A stretch of 61,505 bases of DNA from contig NZ_JBHTHQ010000005.1 of assembly GCF_042676605.1 (NCBI RefSeq), forward strand, positions 1-61,505. The letters are read 5' to 3'. Every line of letters begins with the position of its first letter. Position 1 is the first letter of the stretch. Shown here piece by piece: positions 7,351-16,235 of this stretch. The translations under genes were made by a program, and so were the position numbers. The notes beneath the pieces were generated by a model. It was not told where the DNA came from. It worked only from the letters and a program-made list of their open reading frames with translations, and made no database searches. This DNA comes from Alloscardovia venturai. GTDB lineage: Bacteria > Actinomycetota > Actinomycetes > Actinomycetales > Bifidobacteriaceae.

Positions 7351-8487
7351 CTAGTGGCTATCTGGACCGCTTGACTTATTGCTTGCCTGTTGACGACGAC
7401 GCCCAGCGCCAAGCGTACGCCACCATGGTTGATGCGCCGATTTTTTCTCCGCGCCAGCATCTGCTCCTTTGCGCCCTATATGCTCTTCTGGCAAGTCGGC
7501 TTCTTGTGCCATAGTCTCCGCTATCGTCTCAACATCAGGCATATCGACACCGGCGAGCTGGTCTTCTTCGTCAATCAATGTCTCGTTGCGAGATTCATCG
7601 TCGGCATATGGATCGTAGTTACCCGAAGTTTGCGACGCCTGCGAGCCGCGTACATCGGCAGATAAATCTGTTAGAGGCACTTCAATCTCTTCGCGAACGC
7701 GTTGTCTCACCTCCATAGTGTGCTCATACTGAGCGAGAGCTTCTTTTACACCAGGATTTTCCATAATGGCATGCAGCCCAAACGTTTCAAGAGACTGAAT
7801 AGGATCAAACTCATCAACGAGGATATCAAAGACATGCTGGTCCTTATAGCGTTCCTCAAAAGGATTCCATAGAGCGTCACGTGATACACCAGTTTCAGTG
7901 AAACCTAAAGACTGATATACAGCAAGAGTACGGGAATTTGACGATGGCACACTCATCCAGATGCGATGTAAACCCAAACCTGCCGGCTTCGGAGCAAAAG
8001 CATATGTCATCACGCGTGGCATAACGTCACGTGTATATCCTCGGCCACGATAATTTTCGCCTAGCACGACTTGAATGCGCGCAGAAGAATTCCACGCATC
8101 GATGTCAACAAGGAAAACCATACCGATAAGCTGATCGTGTACTTTATCATCTTTATCGTTTTTATCACCATCGACCGCGCTGTCCTTGCTAGGGTCCATA
8201 TTTTTCGCAAACATAGACCACGCGAGGACGCCACGCGCCTCAGCATCAAATTTCCCCTCGTCTCGAGTACGCTCGCCATTCTGCCACCGACGTGAGCGTT
8301 GCACTAAAGACGCCACTATAGAACGTTGTGCATCAGCAGTTTTCCCATACGTGTCAACAGAACGTGAGAAGGCACCCAAGCTGTCAAGCTTCTCACCTTC
8401 ATCCGCAGTAGCGGCTCGAAGTATGACCATCTCGCCTTGAATCTGCGGAATTTCAATATTCTCAGTGAGTGTACGCTCGTCAGCCAT
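7351..8487 (-). CDS. GNAT N-acetyltransferase with long acidic C-terminal extension
   Basis: Residues 17-205 form a RimJ/RimL-like GNAT domain that would use acetyl-CoA. The pantetheine-binding loop is clear (VVLGENYRGRGYTRDVMPRV, residues 140-159), as is the late motif NSRTLAVYQSLGFTETG. The domain is interrupted at about residues 96-118 by a charged insert rich in Asp and Lys. About 170 residues follow the fold; they are acidic and low in complexity and end in a basic stretch. The gene lies 45 bases after gatB and 39 bases before DUF2469, so it probably shares their transcript. The acetylated substrate is unknown; a ribosomal or translation protein is a guess from context. Confidence 0.78.
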   Translation of the reverse strand: MADERTLTENIEIPQIQGEMVILRAATADEGEKLDSLGAFSRSVDTYGKTADAQRSIVASLVQRSRRWQNGERTRDEGKFDAEARGVLAWSMFAKNMDPSKDSAVDGDKNDKDDKVHDQLIGMVFLVDIDAWNSSARIQVVLGENYRGRGYTRDVMPRVMTYAFAPKPAGLGLHRIWMSVPSSNSRTLAVYQSLGFTETGVSRDALWNPFEERYKDQHVFDILVDEFDPIQSLETFGLHAIMENPGVKEALAQYEHTMEVRQRVREEIEVPLTDLSADVRGSQASQTSGNYDPYADDESRNETLIDEEDQLAGVDMPDVETIAETMAQEADLPEEHIGRKGADAGAEKKSAHQPWWRTLGAGRRRQQASNKSSGPDSH

Positions 8488-8532
8488 GGATGCCTCCTTG
8501 TGCGTGCGTGATGCGTTACTTACTTAGCAATA

Positions 8533-10029
8533 CTACTTAATCTTACTCATCACGATCCCTGTCACGGTCTTTGCGTCTGCTTGGCCGCGAGTTGCCTTCA
8601 TAACAGCACCAATGATAGCGCCAATTGGCTTCATATTGCCACTCTTAAGTTTCTCCACGATATCTGGGTTCGCAGCAAGTGCCTTGTCTACCTCTGCTTC
8701 CAACGCACCAGTATCTTGCACTACTTCGAAACCATGCTTTTCCACGACTTCGTCTGGAGTACCCTCGCCAGCAAGTACGCCTGCTACAGTCTGCTTTGCA
8801 AGCTTGTCGTTGAGCTTGCCTTGCGTGATAAGCTCCTCCACACGAGCCACATCGGCTGGTGTGATGCCTAGCTCTTCAAGGCTCTTTTCAGACTCGTTCG
8901 CGACGCGGGAAATCTCGCCCATCCACCACTTACGCGCACCAGCGGCCGTTGCGCCGGCTTTCACTGTTTCTTCCACGAGGTCGAGTGCAGAGGCATTGAC
9001 AATATCTCGCATATCGTTATCTGATAAGCCCCACTGCGCCTGCAAACGATTGCGACGTTCACGTGGCATCTCTGGCATCTGAGCTTTAAGCTCTTCAACA
9101 TGCTCTTTGGTGGTATGTACCATGACCAAGTCAGGGTCCGGGAAGTAACGATAGTCATCTGCATCAGTCTTGACTCGACCGCCAGCGGTAGTCTGAGAAG
9201 CCTCATCCCAGTGGCGAGTTTCCTGAAGAACTTCACCACCTGCATCAAGCAATGCTGCCTGACGACGAATTTCATAAATAATAGTTCGCTCAATGCCGCG
9301 GAAGGAGTTCACGTTCTTCGTTTCTGAACGAGTGCCAAGTGGCGCATCAGCTGACGGGCGCAAGGATACATTCACATCTGCGCGCATATTTCCTTGCTCC
9401 ATGCGAGCGTTGGAGATATCAAGAGCGCGAACAATGTCACGAATTGTGCGAACGTATGCACCGGCAACTTCTGCAGCTTTTGCACCCGCTCCTGTAATTG
9501 GTTTGGTAACGATTTCTACCAATGGCACGCCAGCGCGATTGTAGTCAACGAGAGAATGATCTGCTCCCTCGATACGACCGTCAGCACCACCCACATGAGT
9601 ATTCTTGCCTGCATCGTCCTCTACATGCGCGCGTTCGATTGGCACGCGGAACGTAGAACCATCCTCAAGCTCCACATCCAGATAACCCTCGCCGTTAAGT
9701 GGCTTATCGTATTGGGAAATCTGATAGTCACGAGGCATATCTGGGTAGAAGTAGTTCTTACGAGCGAACTGGCTCCACTCAGCAATGTCGCAATGCAAGG
9801 CAAGGCCTAGCTTGATTGCATAGTCGATAGCTTCCTTGTTTACTACCGGCAAAGAGCCAGGAAGCCCCAAGGACACTGGGGTGAGTTGCGTGTTTGGCTC
9901 ACCGCCAAAGGAGACTTCTGCTGGGCAGAAGAGCTTGGTCTTCGTGTTGAGCTCTACGTGGACTTCAAGGCCGATAACTGGGTCGTACTTCTCTACAGCT
10001 TCGGCGAACTTCATTAACTTTTCAGCCAT
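8533..10029 (-). CDS. gatB: Asp-tRNA(Asn)/Glu-tRNA(Gln) amidotransferase subunit B
   Basis: GatB binds and positions mischarged tRNA and phosphorylates the carboxyl group before amidation. The PET112/GatB core is clear: YDPVIGLEVHVELNTKTKLF, then SQFARKNYFYPDMPRDYQIS, VDYNRAGVPLVEIVTKP and GNMRADVNVSLRP. The C-terminal GatB/YqeY helical domain ends with GNMKPIGAIIGAVMKATRG. ATG 10029 (MAEKLMKFAEAVEKY) follows AAAAGG-like bases and is preferred over an in-frame start 17 codons upstream, giving 498 residues. It follows gatA by 40 bases in the usual gatCAB order. Confidence 0.96.
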   Translation of the reverse strand: MAEKLMKFAEAVEKYDPVIGLEVHVELNTKTKLFCPAEVSFGGEPNTQLTPVSLGLPGSLPVVNKEAIDYAIKLGLALHCDIAEWSQFARKNYFYPDMPRDYQISQYDKPLNGEGYLDVELEDGSTFRVPIERAHVEDDAGKNTHVGGADGRIEGADHSLVDYNRAGVPLVEIVTKPITGAGAKAAEVAGAYVRTIRDIVRALDISNARMEQGNMRADVNVSLRPSADAPLGTRSETKNVNSFRGIERTIIYEIRRQAALLDAGGEVLQETRHWDEASQTTAGGRVKTDADDYRYFPDPDLVMVHTTKEHVEELKAQMPEMPRERRNRLQAQWGLSDNDMRDIVNASALDLVEETVKAGATAAGARKWWMGEISRVANESEKSLEELGITPADVARVEELITQGKLNDKLAKQTVAGVLAGEGTPDEVVEKHGFEVVQDTGALEAEVDKALAANPDIVEKLKSGNMKPIGAIIGAVMKATRGQADAKTVTGIVMSKIK

Positions 10030-10069
10030 TATGCTTTTCCTTTTATCTGTTCTCGTATGTCGCCTATGC

Positions 10070-11602
10070 CTACTCGCCAAGCCATGGAGTGCTCAGGGAC
10101 TGCCATACGGGACCGTTCCACTTATCTTCCAAAGCAGCTTCGAGTGCCGCAGCTGGCTTGTAGAGTACGTCATCATGCTGCTGGGGAGCGATGAACTGGA
10201 AACCTACAGGTAGGTTGGACTCATCAACACCTGCAGGAATCGAAATAGCAGGAACACCAGCGAGATTTGCAGGAATAGTTGCAATATCGCCGAGATACAT
10301 AGCAAGTGGATCGCCGGACTTCTCGCCAAAATTGAATGCTGTCGTTGGAGAAGTTGGGGATACGAGAACATCAACCTGTTCGAAGGCTTTGTTAAAGTCC
10401 TCAATGATGAGGGTACGCACCTTTTGCGCAGAACCATACCACGCATCATAGTAGCCAGCAGACAGCGCATACGTACCAAGGATGATACGACGCTTTACTT
10501 CGTCGCCGAATCCTGCTTCACGGGTATATGCCATCATATTTGCGGCAGTTGCTGGAACACCCTCAGGTGGCATCACGCGCAAACCATAACGCATGCCATC
10601 GTAGCGAGCAAGGTTAGAAGATACTTCAGAAGGCATAATGATGTAGTAAGCACCGAGAGCATACTTCAAGTTTGGAAGGGATACTTCCACTACTTCAGCA
10701 CCCATAGCCTTAAGCTCTTCTACAGACTCATTGAAACGTGCGGTAACACCTTCTTGGAAACCGTCGCCAGACAGTTCCTTAATGAGTCCGACCTTCATGC
10801 CTTTCAAATCGCGCTTGTGCCCTTCACGAGCCGCAGCAACCATCGCAGGAGCAGGAGAAGGAATAGAAGTAGAATCTTTTGGATCATGACCGCCGATTGT
10901 CTCCTGAAGCAATGCAGAATCGAGAACTGTACGCGATACGGGACCAATCTGATCAAGAGAAGAAGCCATTGCGATAGCACCAAAACGAGAAACACCACCG
11001 TACGTTGGCTTTGTGCCGACCGTACCGGTCAAAGCACCCGGCTGACGGATGGAACCACCAGTATCAGTACCGAGTGCAAGAGGAGCTTCAAAAGCACCAA
11101 CTGCTGCCGCAGAGCCACCGCCAGAACCACCTGGTACACGCTGCGTATCCCAAGGATTCTTGGTAGTGCCGTATGCAGAGTGTTCGGTAGAGGAACCTTG
11201 CGCAAACTCATCAAGGTTAGTCTTGCCGAGAATCGGCATACCTGCTTCCTTGAGCTTAGTCACGACCGTTGCATCGTATGGAGGAATCCAGCCTTCAAGA
11301 ATCTTAGATGCTGCCGTGGTCTCGATGCCCTTTGTCACAATCATGTCCTTGACTGCGATAGGCACACCGGCTAATGGCGCAAGCTCTTCACCTGCTGCAC
11401 GCCTTGCATCAGCAGCATCTGCTTGACTGCGTGCTTCATCTGCACTTACTTTCAAGAAAGCATTGATATGCGGCTCTGCGCTTTCGATGACATCAAGATG
11501 AGCATCGACAAGTTCACGGGAGCTAATTTCACCAGACTTGAACTCCTCAGCCATCTGGGAAGCGGAGAGCTTAACAATTTCGTTTCGAGTATTTTTATCC
11601 AT
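10070..11602 (-). CDS. gatA: Asp/Glu-tRNA amidotransferase subunit A
   Basis: The amidase subunit that releases ammonia from glutamine for tRNA-dependent Gln/Asn formation. Amidase-signature residues are visible: the catalytic Lys in GVPIAVKDMI, the Gly/Ser-rich VPGGSGGGSAAAV and the nucleophile region GTDTGGSIRQPGAL. Length is 510 residues, normal for the family. It begins three bases after the gatC stop codon, so the subunits are translationally linked. Confidence 0.97.
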   Translation of the reverse strand: MDKNTRNEIVKLSASQMAEEFKSGEISSRELVDAHLDVIESAEPHINAFLKVSADEARSQADAADARRAAGEELAPLAGVPIAVKDMIVTKGIETTAASKILEGWIPPYDATVVTKLKEAGMPILGKTNLDEFAQGSSTEHSAYGTTKNPWDTQRVPGGSGGGSAAAVGAFEAPLALGTDTGGSIRQPGALTGTVGTKPTYGGVSRFGAIAMASSLDQIGPVSRTVLDSALLQETIGGHDPKDSTSIPSPAPAMVAAAREGHKRDLKGMKVGLIKELSGDGFQEGVTARFNESVEELKAMGAEVVEVSLPNLKYALGAYYIIMPSEVSSNLARYDGMRYGLRVMPPEGVPATAANMMAYTREAGFGDEVKRRIILGTYALSAGYYDAWYGSAQKVRTLIIEDFNKAFEQVDVLVSPTSPTTAFNFGEKSGDPLAMYLGDIATIPANLAGVPAISIPAGVDESNLPVGFQFIAPQQHDDVLYKPAAALEAALEDKWNGPVWQSLSTPWLGE

Positions 11603-11605
11603 TGC

Positions 11606-11899
11606 TTAGTCCCCCAAAATCTGTGGAGCTACGAACATGCCAGACTCGGATACAGGAGCTCCAGAGAGAGCTTCTTCCTGAGTGAGTGGCGTAGCAGGAA
11701 CATCTGGACGCAAATATGCCTCAAGAGGGACCGGGTTAGCAGTTGGCTTGATATCCTCGCCAGCTACTTCCTGCACCTGCGCAATAGCATCTGCGATTAC
11801 ATTCAATTCGCCTTGAAGACGAGTGATTTCTTGCGGACTCAGAGCAATCTGGGCAAGCTCACCCAAGTGCTCAATTTCTTCTGGTGTAAATGTTGGCAT
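11606..11899 (-). CDS. gatC: Asp/Glu-tRNA amidotransferase subunit C
   Basis: The small GatC belt that stabilises GatA-GatB. It matches the family from PTFTPEEIEHLGELAQIALS to the C-terminal LRPDVP and SGMFVAPQIL. The start is uncertain. ATG 11899 gives the usual MPTFTPEE start, but its only AAAGG lies about 17 bases upstream. An in-frame TTG at 11908 has that AAAGG at 8 bases and would add three residues. The gene starts about 25-35 bases after the permease stop, leaving almost no space for a separate promoter. Confidence 0.93.
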   Translation of the reverse strand: MPTFTPEEIEHLGELAQIALSPQEITRLQGELNVIADAIAQVQEVAGEDIKPTANPVPLEAYLRPDVPATPLTQEEALSGAPVSESGMFVAPQILGD

Positions 11900-11932
11900 A
11901 ATGCCCAATGTTAGAGCCTTTACGAGACACTT

Positions 11933-14305
11933 TCACTCCACAACGAGGCAATGCAGCTCACGAACTATAGAGAGGAGTGGAGCAATAATTCCTACACCTG
12001 TAATGCTCCATGCAGTCCCGCGAGAAACTGAGATGCCGCGTGACATTATGATAGGTATATAGTCAAGCGATGCCAGATGTCCTAGCACTACCGCACATAT
12101 AATCACGCACATAAATGGAACTACAAGTGGCATAATCATTAGGAATCGACTCCACGGTCCTACACCTTGTGCACGAGCAAATAGACGCACCTGTCTTTGC
12201 TCAGACCTCCACGCCGTAAGCGACACCACATATGCTATCAAAGTCACCATGATTGCAGCAAGGATACGCGCAGACGCATTGGTTTGCATATCTCTAAACT
12301 CAGCAGAATCAGATTCCTGTAGCAGCGTGTACGGCGCCTGAATAAGTATGAGCGAGCGTAACGCGTTAATCTCTTCAGACGGATAGTTGTAAATATGAGG
12401 AATATACACATCCGCTACGCTTGAAGTGTGAAGCCCTAGTTCTTTATACGCTGGACCATTTTCAGCGACTACCATACTTCTGAGAAAATCGTATTTAAGC
12501 GTTTTCGACGGTCTTATCCCATGAGCCAGCATATGGTTCCCTACTGTATATACTCCTGCATTATTCACAAGAACTATGACATGCGACGTACCATCTTTTA
12601 CTGTCTCCGGCGGCGCACTATCTGCCAGCGTTTCTGCTGCGGTTCCGTTCTTTGCAATAACGACTGATGTCAGTATGTTAAAATCACACATATCAAAACG
12701 TGTATGCTCCCTCATTGCATTATTCACACATTCTACTTCTTTATCACTGTCCGAGATTACCCGTACCTGACCGAGCGATTCATCTGGCTTATAAAACACA
12801 TCCGCAGAGTGCATTACGTCTGGGAACTTTTTATCAAGTTGCTTTATTGTATCCTCTGAAATATCTTTCGCAGAGATATAGCCATCACTGTCTGGGGCGA
12901 GGCCACGAATACCATTGATACTATAACTAGTGAAGCTCATGTACATGCTTGCGTAAAAACATACGATGAACGTAAGTACGAGACTAAAGTACCTTACCCA
13001 AATGGTTTTCCTAGACAAACCCTGAAGCGTCTTGTACTGATGCAGTGATAATGCTATAACGCCAAGCACACATGCCGAGACACTCACCGAGCCGACGAGC
13101 ATCGCAGCATAATGCCCATTCCTGAGAATAAGTATCTGTCTGAGAGCAACTAAAACAAGTGTCACAAGCGTGCCTATGGTTCCCCATATTATCCACGCCG
13201 CAACGTGTGATATGCCGCTTGAACTCTTGCATTTCAACTTCCTTACGTATGCTACTGCACTCTCACTTATATAAACAACAATCGTCAGAGCGATACTTGT
13301 CCCCAGCCCAAAACTCACCATGTAGCTTACATCGATACTGTCCCACACATGGTCAAAAAGTTCTCCTATTTGTCTAAACCAAACCGCCATAACGCTGCAG
13401 CCAATTCCAGCTCCACAGGCGGAGGCGATAAGGGTAAGTACAGTATCTGAAAGTGCAACAGTATGGGCAGCAATGCCCACAGTGTCCCCCAGATGTATAA
13501 GTAAGTCTCTTCGCTCTTGCAATCTTCTACGATCTGCAAAAATAAACGCTACGATGAGCATAAATACTAACATGAACGCGCTATACTGTACGAATTTTAA
13601 CGTTTTTAATGAGCTTCCAGAAGCTGCATCGACTACTTGACGTAGGTAGCCTGTCGAAGATGCCCAACTCATACTTCCGTCTGATCCATAAGGTTCTACA
13701 GATTTGAGATTATCATTTATAAGCCATACATTCGCCTGATGTCCATCAAAGTAGCGCGGAAGATTGACTACAGCTAAATTCTCGCTTGCATGAGCAGCAT
13801 TAATACTGATTCCAGAAACTATAACTTTATACTTTTCACCGTCACTTGTACGGAGAGAAATTTTATCTCTAGGTCTTACATGTAAGATATTTGCGGCATG
13901 TGCGCTTACAGTAACTTCGCCAGATTGATGAGGGTACCTTCCTTGTATGATACGTTCCTTGCGCGCATTGGCTGACACATATACTACGTTGAGTTGTAAT
14001 GCACGCTGATGCGAAGCACTTATTAATGTGGCTTGATCGTGAGTCACTGCGACAGCACGATGATTTTTTTGTTCCCGCGTAAGGACACTTATGACTTGCG
14101 AATTTTGTACAGCAACTTGACTGTCATAGCATCCAAAAGATGACTGCGCGCTTGATTCTATCGTATTGAAATATGTATGGAACAAGGTACTTACCATGAC
14201 AACTATCAAGCTTGCCATTGCCATAAAGAACACCACGCTTATAGAACGTGCACGACTATAGGACACGTACTTTAAAGCATATGACCGGTGATGTCTGCCA
14301 TACAT
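11933..14305 (-). CDS. Large FtsX-like / bacteriocin-associated ABC permease
   Basis: A 790-residue membrane protein with about ten hydrophobic segments: one near residues 20-45, a group of six in the middle (roughly 245-470), and three near the C-terminus. Two large extracytoplasmic domains lie between them. This MacB/FtsX-style layout with a central DUF1430-like membrane block fits the integral membrane proteins found next to lactococcin-972-type bacteriocins. It is encoded 22 bases after the ABC ATPase and downstream of a small secreted peptide. Together these suggest an export or self-protection pump. The family assignment rests on architecture and context; a general lipoprotein or antimicrobial-peptide transporter is possible. 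Confidence 0.68.
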   Translation of the reverse strand: MYGRHHRSYALKYVSYSRARSISVVFFMAMASLIVVMVSTLFHTYFNTIESSAQSSFGCYDSQVAVQNSQVISVLTREQKNHRAVAVTHDQATLISASHQRALQLNVVYVSANARKERIIQGRYPHQSGEVTVSAHAANILHVRPRDKISLRTSDGEKYKVIVSGISINAAHASENLAVVNLPRYFDGHQANVWLINDNLKSVEPYGSDGSMSWASSTGYLRQVVDAASGSSLKTLKFVQYSAFMLVFMLIVAFIFADRRRLQERRDLLIHLGDTVGIAAHTVALSDTVLTLIASACGAGIGCSVMAVWFRQIGELFDHVWDSIDVSYMVSFGLGTSIALTIVVYISESAVAYVRKLKCKSSSGISHVAAWIIWGTIGTLVTLVLVALRQILILRNGHYAAMLVGSVSVSACVLGVIALSLHQYKTLQGLSRKTIWVRYFSLVLTFIVCFYASMYMSFTSYSINGIRGLAPDSDGYISAKDISEDTIKQLDKKFPDVMHSADVFYKPDESLGQVRVISDSDKEVECVNNAMREHTRFDMCDFNILTSVVIAKNGTAAETLADSAPPETVKDGTSHVIVLVNNAGVYTVGNHMLAHGIRPSKTLKYDFLRSMVVAENGPAYKELGLHTSSVADVYIPHIYNYPSEEINALRSLILIQAPYTLLQESDSAEFRDMQTNASARILAAIMVTLIAYVVSLTAWRSEQRQVRLFARAQGVGPWSRFLMIMPLVVPFMCVIICAVVLGHLASLDYIPIIMSRGISVSRGTAWSITGVGIIAPLLSIVRELHCLVVE

Positions 14306-14327
14306 GACAATGTCCTCCTTAGAAAAG

Positions 14328-14996
14328 CTATGCGACAGAATTTATGCGGAAGTTATCAATGACACACTGTTCATCTACTTCCTCCGCTAGAAGCGGATCA
14401 TGAGTCGCCACAAGAACCGTTATTGACCTCTCATGAGCAACTTTGCGTAAGAGTTCACCAATTTTTAATGTGTTCTCTTTGTCTAGTGCACCAGTAGGCT
14501 CGTCTGCAAGAAGAATTGGAACCTGGCTCGCTAAAGCACGAGCAATACACACTCTCTGCTGCTCTCCACCTGAGAGTAATCTCACCGGAGTATCCTTCAA
14601 ATTCCCAATACCCACAAGGTCAAGAAGATGATGCGCATTTTCTTTTTCCTCTAATGAAGTTTTAGTTCCAAGGATTTCGCGAGAGAGCAGGATGTTTTCT
14701 CCAGCTGTCATATAGGGAACGAGCAGATAGTCTTGATAAATCCTGCTGATAATGTGAGAACGTACATATTGTGGTTTTAATGTATGACTATCCCTATCGT
14801 CGAAGAGAATCGTTCCCTCGGATGGTTCCAAATCATTCGAAAGTAACTTGAAAAGTGTAGTCTTTCCTGTACCGCTTGGACCCATAATCGAATAAACTCT
14901 GTCGGACCCAAATGTGAAATTTACGTTCTCAAATATTTTTCTTTCGCGCGATGCAGATACATAGGAAAACGACAAATTACGCAACACAATTTTCAT
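14328..14996 (-). CDS. ABC transporter ATPase, LolD/MacB-like
   Basis: This 222-residue ATPase has Walker A (IMGPSGTGKTTLFKLLS), the signature RLLSGGEQQRVCIARALA, Walker B (ILLADEPTGALD) and the switch His in VLVATHDPLLA. It belongs to the group that pairs with FtsX-like permeases, and the permease gene follows by 22 bases. The frame extends to 15059, but ATG 14996 follows AAAGGGGG and gives a normal MKIVLRNLSFSY start. Similar ATPases accompany lactococcin-972-type peptides. Confidence 0.9.
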   Translation of the reverse strand: MKIVLRNLSFSYVSASRERKIFENVNFTFGSDRVYSIMGPSGTGKTTLFKLLSNDLEPSEGTILFDDRDSHTLKPQYVRSHIISRIYQDYLLVPYMTAGENILLSREILGTKTSLEEKENAHHLLDLVGIGNLKDTPVRLLSGGEQQRVCIARALASQVPILLADEPTGALDKENTLKIGELLRKVAHERSITVLVATHDPLLAEEVDEQCVIDNFRINSVA

Positions 14997-15062
14997 CTCT
15001 ACCCCCTTTACTACCCCATTTAGGGCGGCTTGCACGACATGTATCATCCAAGCCGCCAAGTT

Positions 15063-15401
15063 TTACCTCACACCGTAATCAATTCTCGCTGCACGTGGAA
15101 AACCTGGATATCCACTAACCCATGGCGTGGAGTCATGGTCCTTATTGTAGTCGGTAAACCATGCAGAATGAGTATCAGGAGCAGCGGCTATGTCAAGAGT
15201 GCTACGGGCTTTAGTATCTCTATTCAGACTTACGCATCGCCCTCGAGCGACTGTATAGCCTACGCCACTGACCATTCGCGCAGAGCAATTACCGCCCAAC
15301 GCGGATACACTCTGAGATGGAGTAAGAGCCATCAAACCCAACGAAACGATTGCACATATGAGAATCATAGGCAATAGCCTTCTCAATCTTTGACCATTCA
15401 T
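15063..15401 (-). CDS. Small secreted Cys-containing peptide, bacteriocin candidate
   Basis: The 112-residue product has a strong signal peptide: a basic start (MNGQRLRRLL), a hydrophobic core (PMILICAIVSLGLMAL) and a likely cleavage site after SVSALG or SVSA. The mature part of about 75 residues has only two cysteines (in GGNCSARM and ARGRCVS), about 17 apart, which could form one disulfide. Aromatic and Asp-rich stretches follow (HSAWFTDYNKDHDS, TPWVSGYPGF). I do not recognise the family. ATG 15401 follows GAGGG at 7 bases; an in-frame GTG sits six bases upstream. It is the first gene of a peptide-ATPase-permease unit with its own promoter, as in lactococcin-972-like loci, so a bacteriocin or signal peptide is inferred. 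Confidence 0.7.
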   Translation of the reverse strand: MNGQRLRRLLPMILICAIVSLGLMALTPSQSVSALGGNCSARMVSGVGYTVARGRCVSLNRDTKARSTLDIAAAPDTHSAWFTDYNKDHDSTPWVSGYPGFPRAARIDYGVR

Positions 15402-15421
15402 CTTCACACCCTCGTGAAAGT

Positions 15422-15440
15422 TGTCTGTAGTTTACAGACA
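15422..15440. promoter_or_regulatory. Operator-like inverted repeat at the peptide promoter
   Basis: TGTCTGTA (15422-15429) and TACAGACA (15433-15440) form a perfect 8-bp inverted repeat with a 3-base centre. It lies immediately downstream of the -10 box, over the likely transcription start, where a dimeric repressor would block initiation. No regulator gene is adjacent. Confidence 0.6.
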
Positions 15441-15445
15441 CTTTT

Positions 15446-15474
15446 ATTCTATCTGCAAAACCGTGAAGGTTCAA
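15446..15474 (-). promoter_or_regulatory. Promoter of the peptide/ABC locus
   Basis: On the minus strand, TTGAAC (15474-15469) and TAGAAT (15451-15446) are 17 bases apart, a good sigma-70-type promoter. It drives the secreted peptide and probably the ATPase and permease genes. Confidence 0.7.
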
Positions 15475-15536
15475 AGATTTATTGATAGTATCTCTTCTGG
15501 ATATTCATTAATTTTCAGCCACAAGTCCTTTAATTC

Positions 15537-16235
15537 CTACCCAATACGCCCATGCTGCATGATCCACGTATGCATCGCCACAGCTGCCGCAGCACCCGCA
15601 TTGAGAGAGCGCACTGAACCTGTCTGCGATATGTATACGACGTCGTCAACAAGCTCTAGCGCTTTTGTCGTCAGCCCTGGACCTTCAGCGCCAAAAATCA
15701 TGATACAATTTTCCGGAAAATCGTATGTCTCAATCGGTACAGCCCCTGGCACAATGTCCAAAGCGATAATGCGAGGGCGAGGTGTACCGGCTTCGTCTGC
15801 TTGCTTGGTTATATTTTCCACGAATTCTTCAATACTCGCATGGTGATACACATGCTGGTAAAGCTCAGTCATGAGCGCACCTTTACGGTTCCACTTGCGT
15901 GGTCCGATGATGTGTACTGCATTCGCTGTAAAGGCATTTGCTGTACGCACGATAGAGCCAATATTGAAATCATGAGTCCAATTTTCAACGGCAACTTCAA
16001 AACCATAGCGACCTTTGTCGTCAAGGTCTTTTTTTATGGCTTCGACCGTCCAGTAGCGATAGCGGTCCATCACGTTGCGCTGGTCACCCTCATCAAGAAG
16101 TTGTTGATCATATCGGGAGTCCGTAGGCTTTGGCTCGCTAGGGTGCTCCTCATTCCACGGACCTACACCTATCTCGCGTAAGCCAGGATCGCCTGCTGCC
16201 ATGACTCGTTTCGTAAAATCGCTCGGAGGAATCAT
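15537..16235 (-). CDS. TrmH/SpoU-family RNA 2'-O-methyltransferase
   Basis: A 232-residue SPOUT methyltransferase that should methylate a ribose in tRNA or rRNA using S-adenosylmethionine. The three family motifs are visible: NIGSIVRTANAFTANAVHII, then NCIMIFGAEGPGLTTKALEL and QTGSVRSLNAGAAAAVAMHT, which form the trefoil knot. An extra N-terminal stretch of about 70 residues precedes the fold. Its ATG overlaps the stop of the upstream phosphoribosyltransferase-like gene (TAATG), so the two are coupled. The exact RNA target is not shown. Confidence 0.88.
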   Translation of the reverse strand: MIPPSDFTKRVMAAGDPGLREIGVGPWNEEHPSEPKPTDSRYDQQLLDEGDQRNVMDRYRYWTVEAIKKDLDDKGRYGFEVAVENWTHDFNIGSIVRTANAFTANAVHIIGPRKWNRKGALMTELYQHVYHHASIEEFVENITKQADEAGTPRPRIIALDIVPGAVPIETYDFPENCIMIFGAEGPGLTTKALELVDDVVYISQTGSVRSLNAGAAAAVAMHTWIMQHGRIG

